DNA of 64,000 nt from Tetrahymena elliotti 4EA (lineage: Eukaryota; Ciliophora; Oligohymenophorea; Hymenostomatida; Tetrahymenidae): the NCBI GenBank assembly GCA_000231825.2, contig JH720300.1:298178-362177 (forward strand), given 5' to 3'. The notes under the pieces were generated by a model. The model was not told where the DNA came from. It did no database searches and saw nothing but the letters and a program-made list of their open reading frames with translations. A program made the translations under genes and the position numbers. This document shows, in pieces, positions 1 to 11,614 of this stretch (position 1 is the first letter of the stretch; each line of letters starts with the position of its first letter).

Positions 1-1
1 T

Positions 2-247
2 CTTTCCTGTAGCTTGAAATATTTAAATTTAAATCAGCATTTGTTAGAATTTGAAGTACAATTTCAACATATTAAAACTAAGACTCATATAAAAATGGCT
101 TATTTTCCTTTTTTATTATCAAATATTGCTCTATTTCTTGCAAGTAATTTCCTAGTACTCACTTACTTCTTCATTATATTCATTCAAATCATCTATGAGA
201 CATTCTTAAAATTATTTTGGTAAATAAAAGCAATCTAAATGAATTGA
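2..247 (+). CDS. 3' end of an unidentified membrane protein (partial)
   Basis: The frame is open from the window edge to a TGA at 245-247 when TAA/TAG are read as glutamine. The last ~80 residues hold a charged stretch followed by two strongly hydrophobic segments (about 110-215) and a short polar end. This is typical of the C-terminus of a multi-pass membrane protein. The 5' part lies outside the window, so the family cannot be named. It could also be a chance open frame, since TGA is rare in such AT-rich DNA. Confidence 0.35.
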
Positions 248-360
248 ATTTTTATTACCTTTATAGATTTCTTCTACCAAATTTTTTATTTTTTATTTAA
301 TATGTATATTTTTCTGTTGAATTGTTTCTAATTTATTCAAAATAATCTCAATTATTCTGA

Positions 361-1767
361 ATATCAGAAATGCCTTTTAATTGCACATCCATACATTATT
401 AGGAACTATTAATAGCTATTTAACTAAGAAAATTTTTTATCATATCAGAATTCTGCTAAAAAGGAAACCTTTATAATTACTTTAAATAAAATAGCCTAAA
501 TAATTAAGAAACTCTTTAAATTTGCATTTAAAGTATTCAGGGTCTTTAAGTTATTCATAATAAAAATATAATTCATGGCGATTTAAAACCTTTGAAAATA
601 TTAATTAGTGGTGAGTATTCAATTAAAATATGTGATTTAGGAATTTCTAAATAACTTTTAGGGTCTAAATCACAAACTTCTGCAAAAGGTGGAAGTTTAA
701 ATTACATTACACCACAGTAAATAGAAGGAATATTGAGTAAAGAATGTGATGTTTATGCAGTTGGATGCATTATTTGTTTGCTTTGCAATCTGGATATTTT
801 TGGAACAAACTTAATAAATACCAAGAAAGGAATATTCCTTCAATCGAAACTAATCCATAAAAGGAACTAGCAAGTTTAGCTTGGAAAATGATGGAAGTTG
901 AACCAAAAAAAAGAATTTAACTTCAAGATTGTTTATAATAATTGAAAAAGATTCAAGATAAAAATACTTTATAGATGGTAAAGGAAAAGAAATAACTTAT
1001 TTTGTTAAGTAATAAGATCATTGTTAGCAAACAATGATTGTAGGTTAGAGATAAAATCATAAAAATGAGAGTTTTGTAGCTTTAGAGTGGATAGATGCTG
1101 ATATAGACTAAAGCAATTCTAAAAATGGTTAAATGGATGAAAAAGGGGTATATTATTTTTATAATCTTTAGGATACTAATACAAGTTATGATGGCGAATC
1201 TGTTAATGATAAAAAAAAGGCTTTGGAGTTTTCGAGTGGAAAAATGGTGACAGATATGTAGGATTTTTCAAAAATTATTTAATGGATGGAGAAGGAATAT
1301 ATTTCTTTTATAATATTTAGGACCTTAAAAAAATATATGATGGTGAATGGGGAGAAGATAAAAAAAGAAGGTTTTGGAGTTTTAGGGTTTAAAAATGGTG
1401 ATAGATACCAAGGTAATTCAAAAATGACAATATGCATGAAAAAGGTACATTTTATTATAATAATCTTTTGGATACTAGAAAAAATTATGATGTACGAATG
1501 GATAAATTGTAAGAAAGAAGGCTTAGGAGTTTTAGAGTGGAAAAGTGGTGACAGATATGAAGGCAATTTAAAAAATGACAATATGCATGGAAAAGGAAAG
1601 TTTTATTCTAATAATCTTTAGGATACTAGAAAAAATTATGATGGCGAATGGATAAATGAGAAAAAAGAAAGCTTTGAAGTTTTAGAGTGGAGAGATGGTG
1701 ATAGTTATGAAGGCGAAAGGATAAATGATATGAAAGAATGCTTTGGAGTTTTGGAGTGGAAAAATTG
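361..1767 (+). pseudogene. Decayed protein kinase / MORN-repeat gene
   Basis: Part of a protein kinase catalytic domain is readable from about 421. It shows a hinge-like FIISEFCQKGNLYNYF, the catalytic loop as IIHGDLKP (HGD in place of HRD), an ICDLGIS activation-loop start (DLG for DFG), and a helix-F-like CDVYAVGCII. After a frame change near 780 the C-lobe continues (ALQSGYFWNKL, then SLAWKMMEVEPKKRI). From about 1200 to 1767 follow MORN repeats of the type FEWKNGDRY.G....MDGEG, with at least four more frame changes (for example near 1340 and 1420-1480). The N-lobe with the Gly-rich loop and lysine is missing or out of frame; an in-frame TGA lies at 358-360. Kinase plus MORN fusions are common in Tetrahymena. 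I infer a degenerating copy. Sequencing errors could mimic some shifts, but not this many. Confidence 0.65.
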
Positions 1768-1770
1768 AGA

Positions 1771-3473
1771 CTAATAAAAAGGCGATTTCTAAGTTTTTTG
1801 AAAAAAATATCTTCTTTCTTTTTCAAAAAAATAATTTTGTTAATGATATCCTGAAAAATAAAAAACTTAAAATAAATTATCTTATTTGTTTTCACTTTGT
1901 TAAAATGTTTTTAACTATGATTTTAATCTCATTTTTTTATGTTTGTAAATTATCCTAAAATTACAAGACCAATAATGCAATAAAATATTTTAAATAAATT
2001 CATAAAAAAATACATAAATTCAACATATGAATATTTTGATATTTATCTTTCTCTTCTATTCTAACCGTCCGTACTATTAATCATGAATTTTTAAATTATT
2101 CTTTATTTTAAAATTCATTATTTTTAGTTTACAAGTACAAAAAGAAGCTAATAATGAAATTAAAGATTGAGAACTAAGTTAAAGAAAAAGTAGACACCAC
2201 AAATTTTGATTATAATAAAATAAAAGAAGTTGTTGTAATCAAAAAATAATATGTAATATCTATCAATAGTAATTTTAAAATTAAATACTATGCTATACTA
2301 ATTTCATTTTTTAAAGAGTATTAGATCGCCTAAAATAAAGCCACAAAGAAGTAGCATACAACAATTAATAAAATTTTTTATCATTTTGAGGCGATTACTC
2401 AAATATATAGATTGTATTTTATGAATTTAAAAATGAGAAAAAAAAACCACTAAAAATCATCATCAACAATTATTTTTTTAGCTTCTTTAGCATTCGAAAA
2501 TGAATACATCAATAGTTTTTTAGTTTTAAAGAAAGTCAAGTCTTTCAAATAGCAATTAAATTAAAAGAAAAAATCTTTATAATAATTAATTGTGTTTTAA
2601 GTAAAAGAGTAAAAGAAATTTGGGATGGAGTTAATTAAAGATTATTGAGGAAAATATTTAGTTACAGGTATCTAACTAGATTTAGATGAAATGAAATAAT
2701 TTATGAGGATATTATTTGGATTTAGATATACATAATTACTTTTTTACAGATTAACAAAAAATAAAAATCATAAATGAATCAATACAATTTTACATTTACA
2801 AATCACTTTTAATTACTTATTAAAATTTTTAACTTTTCTTAAATTTTTGAATAGAATCTCCAATTCTTATCTTGATTTATTTATAACATACAATTACTGT
2901 AATTGTTTACTAAATTTATGCATAATCTTTAAAGTCAATTTATTAAGCAAAAAAATTTAAGTTGTATATAAAAATAAAATATTAATACAATTCTTATTAA
3001 ATAGGATTAAAATAATATTTAAATATGTTATTATTTGTTTGTCTTTGTATAATAGATAATCTAATTCAGGTGTTTTTAATTTTAGGTGTAAGTGGATGTA
3101 AGAATAATTCTTTCTCAATTTGCAATCAAAAAAATAAATATTTTTTCAATCTAAGCAAGATTTACTTTAGATAAATCCCAATAAATAATTTTTTTATGTA
3201 AAAAATATAGGTTAAGAAAATGTATTGGATGGTGATCTGTATTTAGCACACAAATTATTGGAATTAAATTTGACTAATTAAATATTATTCATAGATTGAG
3301 GTACCTGTGATCTGCAACCAAATAAGTCATTTCTTTATTAAAATATTAAGATTTTCTTTTGGAGTGAGTAACTCGGAATTATTAATTAAAAGAATAAGAT
3401 TATTAAAAAAATTAATAATTAGTTCAAACAAAATTTAACACAACAAATCTCTTTATTATTTAGAATTCAATAA
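1771..3473. other. Intergenic stretch, nothing firm
   Basis: Very AT-rich, with long A and T runs. A chance-length frame (about 2154-2648, 164 codons in the ciliate code) is present, but it has no recognisable domain and is Lys/Asn-biased. I see no other gene, RNA gene or long repeat. The last few hundred bases should contain the promoter and leader of the large gene starting at 3474. Confidence 0.4.
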
Positions 3474-6400
3474 ATGATTTTTTTAGTTCTAATCCTACTT
3501 CAAATAAAGATTTTAGCAGGCAAGATATTTCATAATTTCAAACAATAACCTTAAATTTTTTATTGAAAAGGTACTTGGCTAGTTAGTTAAAAAAATTTAG
3601 CCCCAGGATTCTTAGGGACAGATGGGTGGAGTGTCTATAATTCTTACTGTGGAGATCATAGAACTACTTGTGCCGGTTAAATAATTTTAGGAGGATATGG
3701 ATGCTTTGGAGCTGGAACTTATGCAACTCAAGATTTTTTAATAGCTCATCATTGGTAAGTTAATGTTTAGATTAAGTTTTGGATGATTGACTCGTAAGAA
3801 ATTATTTAGATAAATATTTGAACTGTAAGTTTTAACCATCTTTCAATTTTAAAAAATATGTAGGTGGGATTCTGAAAGCTTAGTTGTTGTTTTAGGAGAC
3901 CTTTATATCTCTTAACTTAGATAGCTAGAATATGGTACATATATATGTGGAGCATCATGGTTAGATGAAGCTAGAGATGTTAGTGTAACAAAATAAGATC
4001 ATTATGAAAGAAATATAAATGTAAAATTTTCTTCTAATCTTGATTAAGGTCCAACGGATGAGAGTTGGGGGATCAGTGAGTAATATTTATCATTAATGAT
4101 TGAAAAAATGTTAATATGAAGTATTTGGAATATTAATGAATATTTTATACAAAATTAGCTTTACTATTTCTGTAGAACCCTGCAATCCTACTTGCAATCG
4201 CTGCAAGGGATAAGATCCTTTTAGTAATATTACCTTATATTCTGAAATTATTATTAATTTATCTAGCTAGCTATGTATTTTAATACAAATAGGATTTAGA
4301 CATATAATGTTCATATACAATTTGCATTTTTAATTAATTTCTTATTTTAATGAATGAGCTTATTCAAAGATTTAATTTTTGTATCAAATATCTAAAAAGA
4401 ATAAATAAATAGTATTATTAATATATTTTGATGGATTAAAACCAATTTTTTTGATCATTTTATTTGATCAAAATTAAATAAAATTGAATATAATATATTT
4501 TTGTATAAACAGTGTGCATAGATTGTTGGGCAAACTCTTCATTTATACCATTTTAGAGTTATGGATTTTGTTAATGCAATGATGGATATTACACTGTTTC
4601 TGAAAATGTTCCGTGTATGGTTGCTGTTTGCTCTAAATGCATGCCTTGCCATAGTTCTTGCCAAACCTGTTCTGCTGGAGATTAATACTCGTGTATTAGT
4701 TGTAAGTCAAACTTATACAAATAATACTATGGTGCAGTAGAAGTTAATAATAACTTGAGTGATCCAAGATATTTGAAAACTCTATGCTAGAGTGACTGTT
4801 TTGCATAAAATTACTTTAAAGATACAGTTTCTAAATAATGCTTAAAATGTTTTTCTACATGTAAGACATGTAATGGTTAACTAGAATATGATTGCACTTC
4901 TTGTATTAGTGGACTTTACTTAGATGGTGCTACTGTTGGATAATGCGTATCATCTTGCAGTCCCTCATTTTATAAAGATGACTCAGATAAAAAGTGCAAA
5001 AAATGTGATTCTAATTGTTTGTATTGTCTGGATAATCAGCCTTAATTTTGTAAGCTATTTATTTACCATGAATTTAATTTAAGAAATTTATTATAGCTAA
5101 TAAATGAGGCTCTAAATAACACAAATAATAATCATCAACTTATTATTTTTTACCATAATTTAAAAACTTTTTGGATTAATCAATTTACTATATTTTCAAT
5201 TTGTGTTATGCTAATAATTTCCACTCTAAAGGAAAATATTTGAAGCTATGAACTAAGTAAATCAAAATGCACTATAAATCTAACATAGATGAAGGATAAA
5301 AAAAGAAATAATCCAAAAGAAAACAAAATTGAAAAAAAAAATTCTTAAAAATATTTAGAGATCATTTATTTTATCTCAATTTATTGATGAGTCTTTCACA
5401 AGATAGATTTAACCATTTTTAATTCAAAAAATAATTGTATATGCTCAGCTCCTACTTCAATCTAAATATAAAAAAATATAATTAAATATTTTAATTTTAG
5501 AATGAGAATTTTAATTCTCAATCACTCAATTCATTTTTTTGAGAATATTTATCTAACTTTAAAAAATATTAAATTAGGTTCTAAATGTGTAAATGGGAAC
5601 TATTTAACTATAAGCTCTGGTTAGTGTGTAACAGATTGTGGAATAGGTTAGTGGGGTAGAAATACTGATTGGTCATGCCAACTTTGTGATCCTACATGTT
5701 ATACTTGTGTATAAAATGCTTAGAATTGTGTTTCTTGTACAGGAATATATTACTTGTATAATAGTGAATGTAGAACTCAGTGTCCTGATGGATATTATAA
5801 AGAAGCAAGTAATAATACTTGTACGAAATGTGACCCATCTTGCAAGACTTGTGATCAAGGATCTAATACAGATTGTTTAAGTTGTTCTCCTTCCTATGGC
5901 TATTTAAAAGATAGGTCATGCATTTCTTGCCCATCTTAATTTTATGGAGACTCTAATGATTAAACTTGTAAACCTTGCCATCCTAGTTGCTATACATGTG
6001 ACAATGATAGCTATACTGATTGTTTATCATGTACTACTAATTATTTATAAGACAGATAATGTAAAGTTATATGTACAAACGGAACATAAGGATATTGGGG
6101 AAATAGTGCAACTCATACCTGTGATTAATGTGACTCTAATTGTCTAACTTGCAGTCCTTATGGTCCGAGCACTGACTGTTTAACCTGCTCTTCCCCACTT
6201 TTCCTAAAAAATAAAAAATGTATGCAATCTTGTGATCCTATTGGTGAATATGGAGATGAAGGAACAAGGTAGATTTATTTATTTTATTTGGTGTAATTTC
6301 AAATAAAAAATATAAATTGTTGATTTTTTTTGTTTAAGGAACTACTTGATTTTGAAGCCAAATTTCTTTTAAATTTAAAAAAAACAAGAAAATAATTGTT

Positions 6401-9400
6401 AATTCTATTAACAGAATTATTTTAAATTTAGAAAAATTTGTTTATGAAATCACTAAAAATTTTATTTTTAATTTAATTTAGAGAATGCACTGCATGTGAT
6501 TCTACTTGCTATACTTGTACTTAAAAAACTGACCATGATTGTGCATCATGTACTGGAACAAGATACTTTTATAATAGTTAATGCTTAACAACTTGTCCTG
6601 GTCCTTCATTTTATGGTCTTAATAATAAATGTATTAATGTTTGCCCTGATGGTAAATATGGAGATAATGGTAATAGGCTATGTATGCCTTGTGATGGTAA
6701 TTGTCCCACTTGTTTTGGATCATAAATAAGTGAATGCAATTCATGTGCTTCACCTTATTATTTAAATGGCAGTACATGTGTCTTAGATTGCCCCACGGAT
6801 AAATATAAAAATAATCAAAACAGATAATGTAGCTAATGTAATTCAGGTATATTAATTAAATTTTGATTATTTTTAGGAAAATTTTGTTTGATAATTTCAT
6901 TAGAATGTCTAGAGTGTAGTGGGGGAACCAACAATGATTGTACAAAATGTGATCCAGTCAAATATTTTGGATAAAACAAGTGTTATAGTTCTTGTCCTGC
7001 TCCCTATTATAGTTCCACAACTACTATGGAATGCGTTCTAAAATGCCCAGCTGGTTATTGGGGTGATGATAGAGATCCATAAAGATTATGTTAATTATGT
7101 CATCCTCAATGTTAAGAATGTTTTGGAGGTTCTCTAAGTTAATGCACTAAGTGTAAATTGAATTACTTCTTATTCTAAACAACATGTGATAGTTGCCCTA
7201 TAAACTACTTTCCTAATACATCTACAAGAACATGTGATTCTTGCTTTACAACGTAAAATAATTAATTTTTTCATTTAATTAAACAATTAACTTTTTATTA
7301 AATAAAGTTGTAAGAGTTGTGATGGTCCTTCTTCATCAAATTGTTTGAGTTGTAATTCAGATAGATATTATTTGGCTAGCAAAAAGACATGTTATGATAT
7401 TTGCCCTGCTCCTTATTATTCTCACTATACAAAACCTGATTGCTTACTATCTTGTCCAACTGATTTTTCAAAATATTTATTTGGTAACTCTCAGACAAGA
7501 GTATGTGAAAATTGTAATGAAGCATGCCTTTAGTGTAATGGTGCTACTAATCTTAATTGTATTAAATGTGCTCCAAAATACTATTATTATCAATAAAGTA
7601 AATATTTCAAATTAAAAATTTAATTTTAGCTTTCAAAAAAATTTTAGATAATGGCTGTTTGTTAACTTGCCCAGACAATACATATGCAGATCCAGTTAGC
7701 ATGAAATGTCTATCTTGTGATAAAAGTTGTGCAACATGTAATGGAGGATCTAATACAAACTGTACTTCTTGCTTGTTACCATCTGTTCTATATAATAACT
7801 AGTGTATTCAAAATTGTCCTAATCCATTATACAAAGATGAAGATTTAAAATAATGTGTTACTGATTGCACATCAAAGTTTCCTAATAAGTACGCAGATAA
7901 AGTTAATATGATTTGTAAATACTGTCACAAATACTGCAATAAATGTACAGGACCATTAAACACTTAATGTTAAAAGTGTAAGAGTTCATATTTTAAATAT
8001 AATAATAGCTGTATTGAGCAATGCTAGTCTGGAACTTACTAAGACTCTAAAAAATAGAATGAAAATGATGATGACTGTAAATAATGCAATAGCGACTGCA
8101 AAGAGTGTTATGGAGCCTCAAATTAAAACTGCGTATCCTGCAATTCATCTTTATATTCTTTAAAGAAAAATGATATTCTCTAATGCCTAAAAGATTGTCC
8201 AGACTAATATGTAAAAAACGAAAACGAAAAATCTTGCTAAGCCTGTCCATCATAAACTTATTTCTTTTAAGGTTAATGCAAATGTAAATAAAATTTTAGT
8301 TTATTATAATTAATTATTTTTTAAATAATTTCAATAGAATGTCATTATTCATGTGAATCTTGTTCAGGATCTTATGAGAATGAGTGCTTAACATGTGTAG
8401 AAACTAGAGGAAAAAATACAGAAAGAGACCCATATAAGGGAGTATGTTCTTGTCAGACAGGTTACATGGAGACATTCTAAAAATCTTGTAAAAAGACTCC
8501 TTCTGCAGTAGAAGGAGTGACAATAACAACATATGTTTCATCAATAACTGGAGCAACAGGATCATTTATAATAGGAATGATAGGAAGAAATATGTTTTTT
8601 ATGTACAATATCCTCGAAATAGCCACATTTACTAGCTATTTTAGATACATCAATTTCAAGTTCCCTGTTAATCTTGGAGAGATCTTTGATAAATTTTATA
8701 TATCATAAATATCAACTGTTTTTGATTTGAATTCTTCTTCTTCTTCTTCTAACAAAAACAATTCAAAGAGTACAAGTGTAAGATTACTTTTAAAATATTT
8801 TTTTAAAGATGATAACTTATATTTTATTAAAGAGAATACTTGAAAACACAGATTATGATGATGATAGTTTCTTGTTTTAATTCAAAGGTAAAATGTTTCC
8901 TTTGTGGAAAAGCTTTTTCTTTTTGATAATATTGAATATATTTTCATGGGTGTTTGTGTTTGGTTTAAATATTCTTGCAGCAAGGTGGAATATAAAATAC
9001 CATCAAAACCACTTTTTAGAAAAAGTGAGAACCTGGACAAGCTATGGATTACCAATTTAAATGTTTTTAAGAACTCAGATGGAAGCTATTTTATATGTAG
9101 TTTTAGTATTTAAATATCCTGGTGAAGCAGGTGGTTTAGATTGGATATTTTCCATATATTTCTTAATCTTATTAATAGGTATTGTAATAGCTATGATCAA
9201 TTAAAATAGAAAATAAATCAGCTTAGATGATTCTGGAGAGCCAATTATTTATTACAAAAAAATAGTAAAAAGCAAAGTTGCAAATAGTTAAAAACTTACT
9301 CAAGAAACTTCTTCAACATATCCTCATCCATTTAGAACTCTTTGGTAATTTACTAAAAAGGATAAACTATCAAGAAATTACTTATTGTTTGTCCTGATAT

Positions 9401-10812
9401 TTAAGTTAATCTTGGTTGTATTAGTTGTTGAGTTAGTAAAAAGTCCAGATAAATAAATACTTTCATTTGCTGTTTCTAAATTGTTATTATTTATTTTGAT
9501 TTTGGCAATTAGACCTATGATCAGTTTTTGGTATAATCTAGTTGTTATTTTTAATGAATTTTCCTAAGCTCTATGTTGCTTTTTAATTTATGCCTGTATT
9601 AAAAGCTAGCCAGATAACTAAGATTCTTTAGGATATGCTATCCTTATTATCTTGTTGATATTATTCTTAGTCAATTTGATTGGAACAATAATCAGTCTAA
9701 TATTCATAACAAAAATACTGATTAATTATCTATTAAAGAAAAAATAAAATTCTAGCTCTAATCTCGCATAAATATAGATAAAAAAATAAACTAGAATACA
9801 AGCTCTTACTAAAAATTAACAATTAGATTTATTTGATGATCAAACTAACAGGAAAATAAAGAAAGATTTATCAGCAATTTTAGATAATTCTTCTACTATT
9901 TAGATGTAAAAAGATAATCATTAAGATGATTTTGATTTATCAAAAGGTAACTAAAATGATTCAGTTTACTAATATGATGTTGATAATCCTTTCTAATTTT
10001 TAGAATCATAGTAGTCTTAAGTTTAGCAAACAAGAAAAAATAAAAAAGCTAAAAAGCTTGCAGGATTAAATAATTAAAGCAATAATCAAGTTAACTTAAA
10101 GTAAAATTAAGGTGAAGATTTATAATAAAGTTTGCAAAGTTCTTAAATCATTCAAATGATAAAAGAATCAGAAAATAAAAATCAACAAGGTGAAGTCATT
10201 GATGTCACCAAAGAAATTTAATTAATGAATGAAAATGATAAAAAGTAAATAAAGCAAAATAGTAAAATAATAGAATTCACAGATAATTTTTAAATTACTA
10301 AAGAAAATTCATCAAAGTAACAATAAAATTTAAGATACAACTAAAACGATTTTTACTATAATTAAATGGATAATTCTGAAACACCAATCACTTAATTAGT
10401 AGGTAACTCACCTTCTCCTTCACCCATACCTTATACTTCTAAAATGCAATATGAAGAAAACAAATAATTCTAAACCCCTACACCAGATAATTTTGCATTA
10501 AAAGAAAATAGCTCACCTAAACTTGAGGAAGACAACTTTGAAAAATAAGGAATTATCAAGGATGCTAAGGATGATCCAAAATAAAAGTAATAAGAGATGA
10601 AAATGAATGGAAATCTTTAAAAGAACTCTTAGTTATAGTTGAATTTCAGCAAAATTTAACAAGAGCCAGATTTAAATATATAAGAATTCTAATTAAACAG
10701 CAAGAGCAATCAAAATGAACCGAATCAAAATATTATTTCATTTTTAAGTGAAATCACTGGAACTAAGTTAAAAAATAAAAAACAAAATAAAAAGCAAGTT
10801 TTAAAATTCTGA
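3474..10812 (+). CDS. Giant cysteine-rich multi-pass membrane protein, paralogue 1
   Basis: About 1,900 residues after removing roughly eleven introns. Exon 1 (3474-3519) encodes a signal peptide (MIFLVLILLQIKILA). A 51-nt intron with a GC...AG boundary (3520-3570) joins it in phase 1 to GTWLVSQKN. The N-terminal domain has TDGWS, a Cys pair, ILGGY and a FWMIDS|WDSES junction across the intron 3794-3863. Long cysteine-rich repeats (CxxC, furin/growth-factor-receptor type) run from about 4175 to 8500. The C-terminal block has several membrane spans from about 8520 to 9750, with PHPFRTLWQFTKKDKLSRNY and an IRPM...IFNEF motif, followed by a Q/N/K-rich tail ending at TGA 10810-10812. Ciliates encode many such proteins; their function is unknown, and a surface or vesicle location is inferred. 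A paralogue follows 0.8 kb downstream. Confidence 0.85.
3520..3570 (+). other. Candidate GC-AG intron after the signal-peptide exon
   Basis: Begins gcaaga and ends gaaaag. It holds an in-frame TGA, and removing it joins the signal peptide to the mature protein in phase 1. The same-position introns of the two paralogues (11664-11719 and 28782-28830) have ordinary GT...AG ends and the same phase. Confidence 0.55.
5050..5577 (+). other. Over-sized intron (528 nt) at a conserved position
   Basis: GT...AG intron within the cysteine-rich region, splitting a Cys codon as T|GT. The flanking code reads ...NQPQF-C-GSKCVNG. It is far longer than the other introns of this gene (about 50-280 nt). Homologous introns occur in paralogue 2 (12993-13801, 809 nt) and paralogue 3 (30241-30692, 452 nt). 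Confidence 0.7.
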
Positions 10813-11614
10813 TTTAAATTATGTTAATGTGTAATTAAATATTTATTAAATAGTTTCTTTTTAAATAAACACTTTAAATTTTACTAAATTATTTTATTTT
10901 TTAAATCATAAATTATTACTGAAAATTTACAAAACAAAAAATAAAAATATTTAATTATTTCTTCATTTATTGGGTTTTTTATTGAAGAGAATATGGTAGA
11001 TTACTTTCTCAATTATATAATTATTTCTGCAAATTAAAAAAAATATTTATTTTTTGATAAAAAGAATTCCATATTCATACGATAGTTTTTAATGATAAAA
11101 TAGATTCAAATATTTAAATCATTTTTATATAATTGATATGTAATATTTAATACATCTCAATTTTATTAATTATCTTTTACATGATAAATGTTAGGATTTC
11201 AGGTGTTCTGTTAAAGAAATAAAAATAAGTAATATTCTTTTAACTTGAAGATTATTTAAAGAAATATTAATGAGTCAGTCAAAGAATATTTATTTTTTGT
11301 TAAAAAATAAAAGTAAATTTTTATAAATTTGTTATTAAAAGAATTGAGGCTGTAATTATTAATATACTTATACTGGAATTACCATAAATCTTTGAAAAAT
11401 ATTTAGAAGGCCAACCACATTTTTTTATTTGGAATTGATTGCTTTTGCTTTCTCGTTTTTTGTTTAATTATATTGGTAGAAATATTTGTACAAAGGAATA
11501 CTTAAATTTCAATTCCTAAATTATATCTCAATTTTTTAATAAATTAATAACAAAAAATAGTAAAACTAAAGATAACTTTTTATCAAAAGCAATTAAGAAA
11601 ATTTGATATAAAAA
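10813..11614. other. Intergenic spacer between paralogues 1 and 2
   Basis: About 0.8 kb of AT-rich DNA between two genes of the same orientation. I see no open frame with coding character, hairpin terminator or repeat. It must hold the 3' processing signals of paralogue 1 and the promoter of paralogue 2. Confidence 0.5.

Noticed and set aside
2154..2648. 164-codon open frame in the ciliate code
   Set aside because: TGA is rare in DNA this AT-rich, so such lengths arise by chance. The product is Lys/Asn/Ile-biased with no domain.
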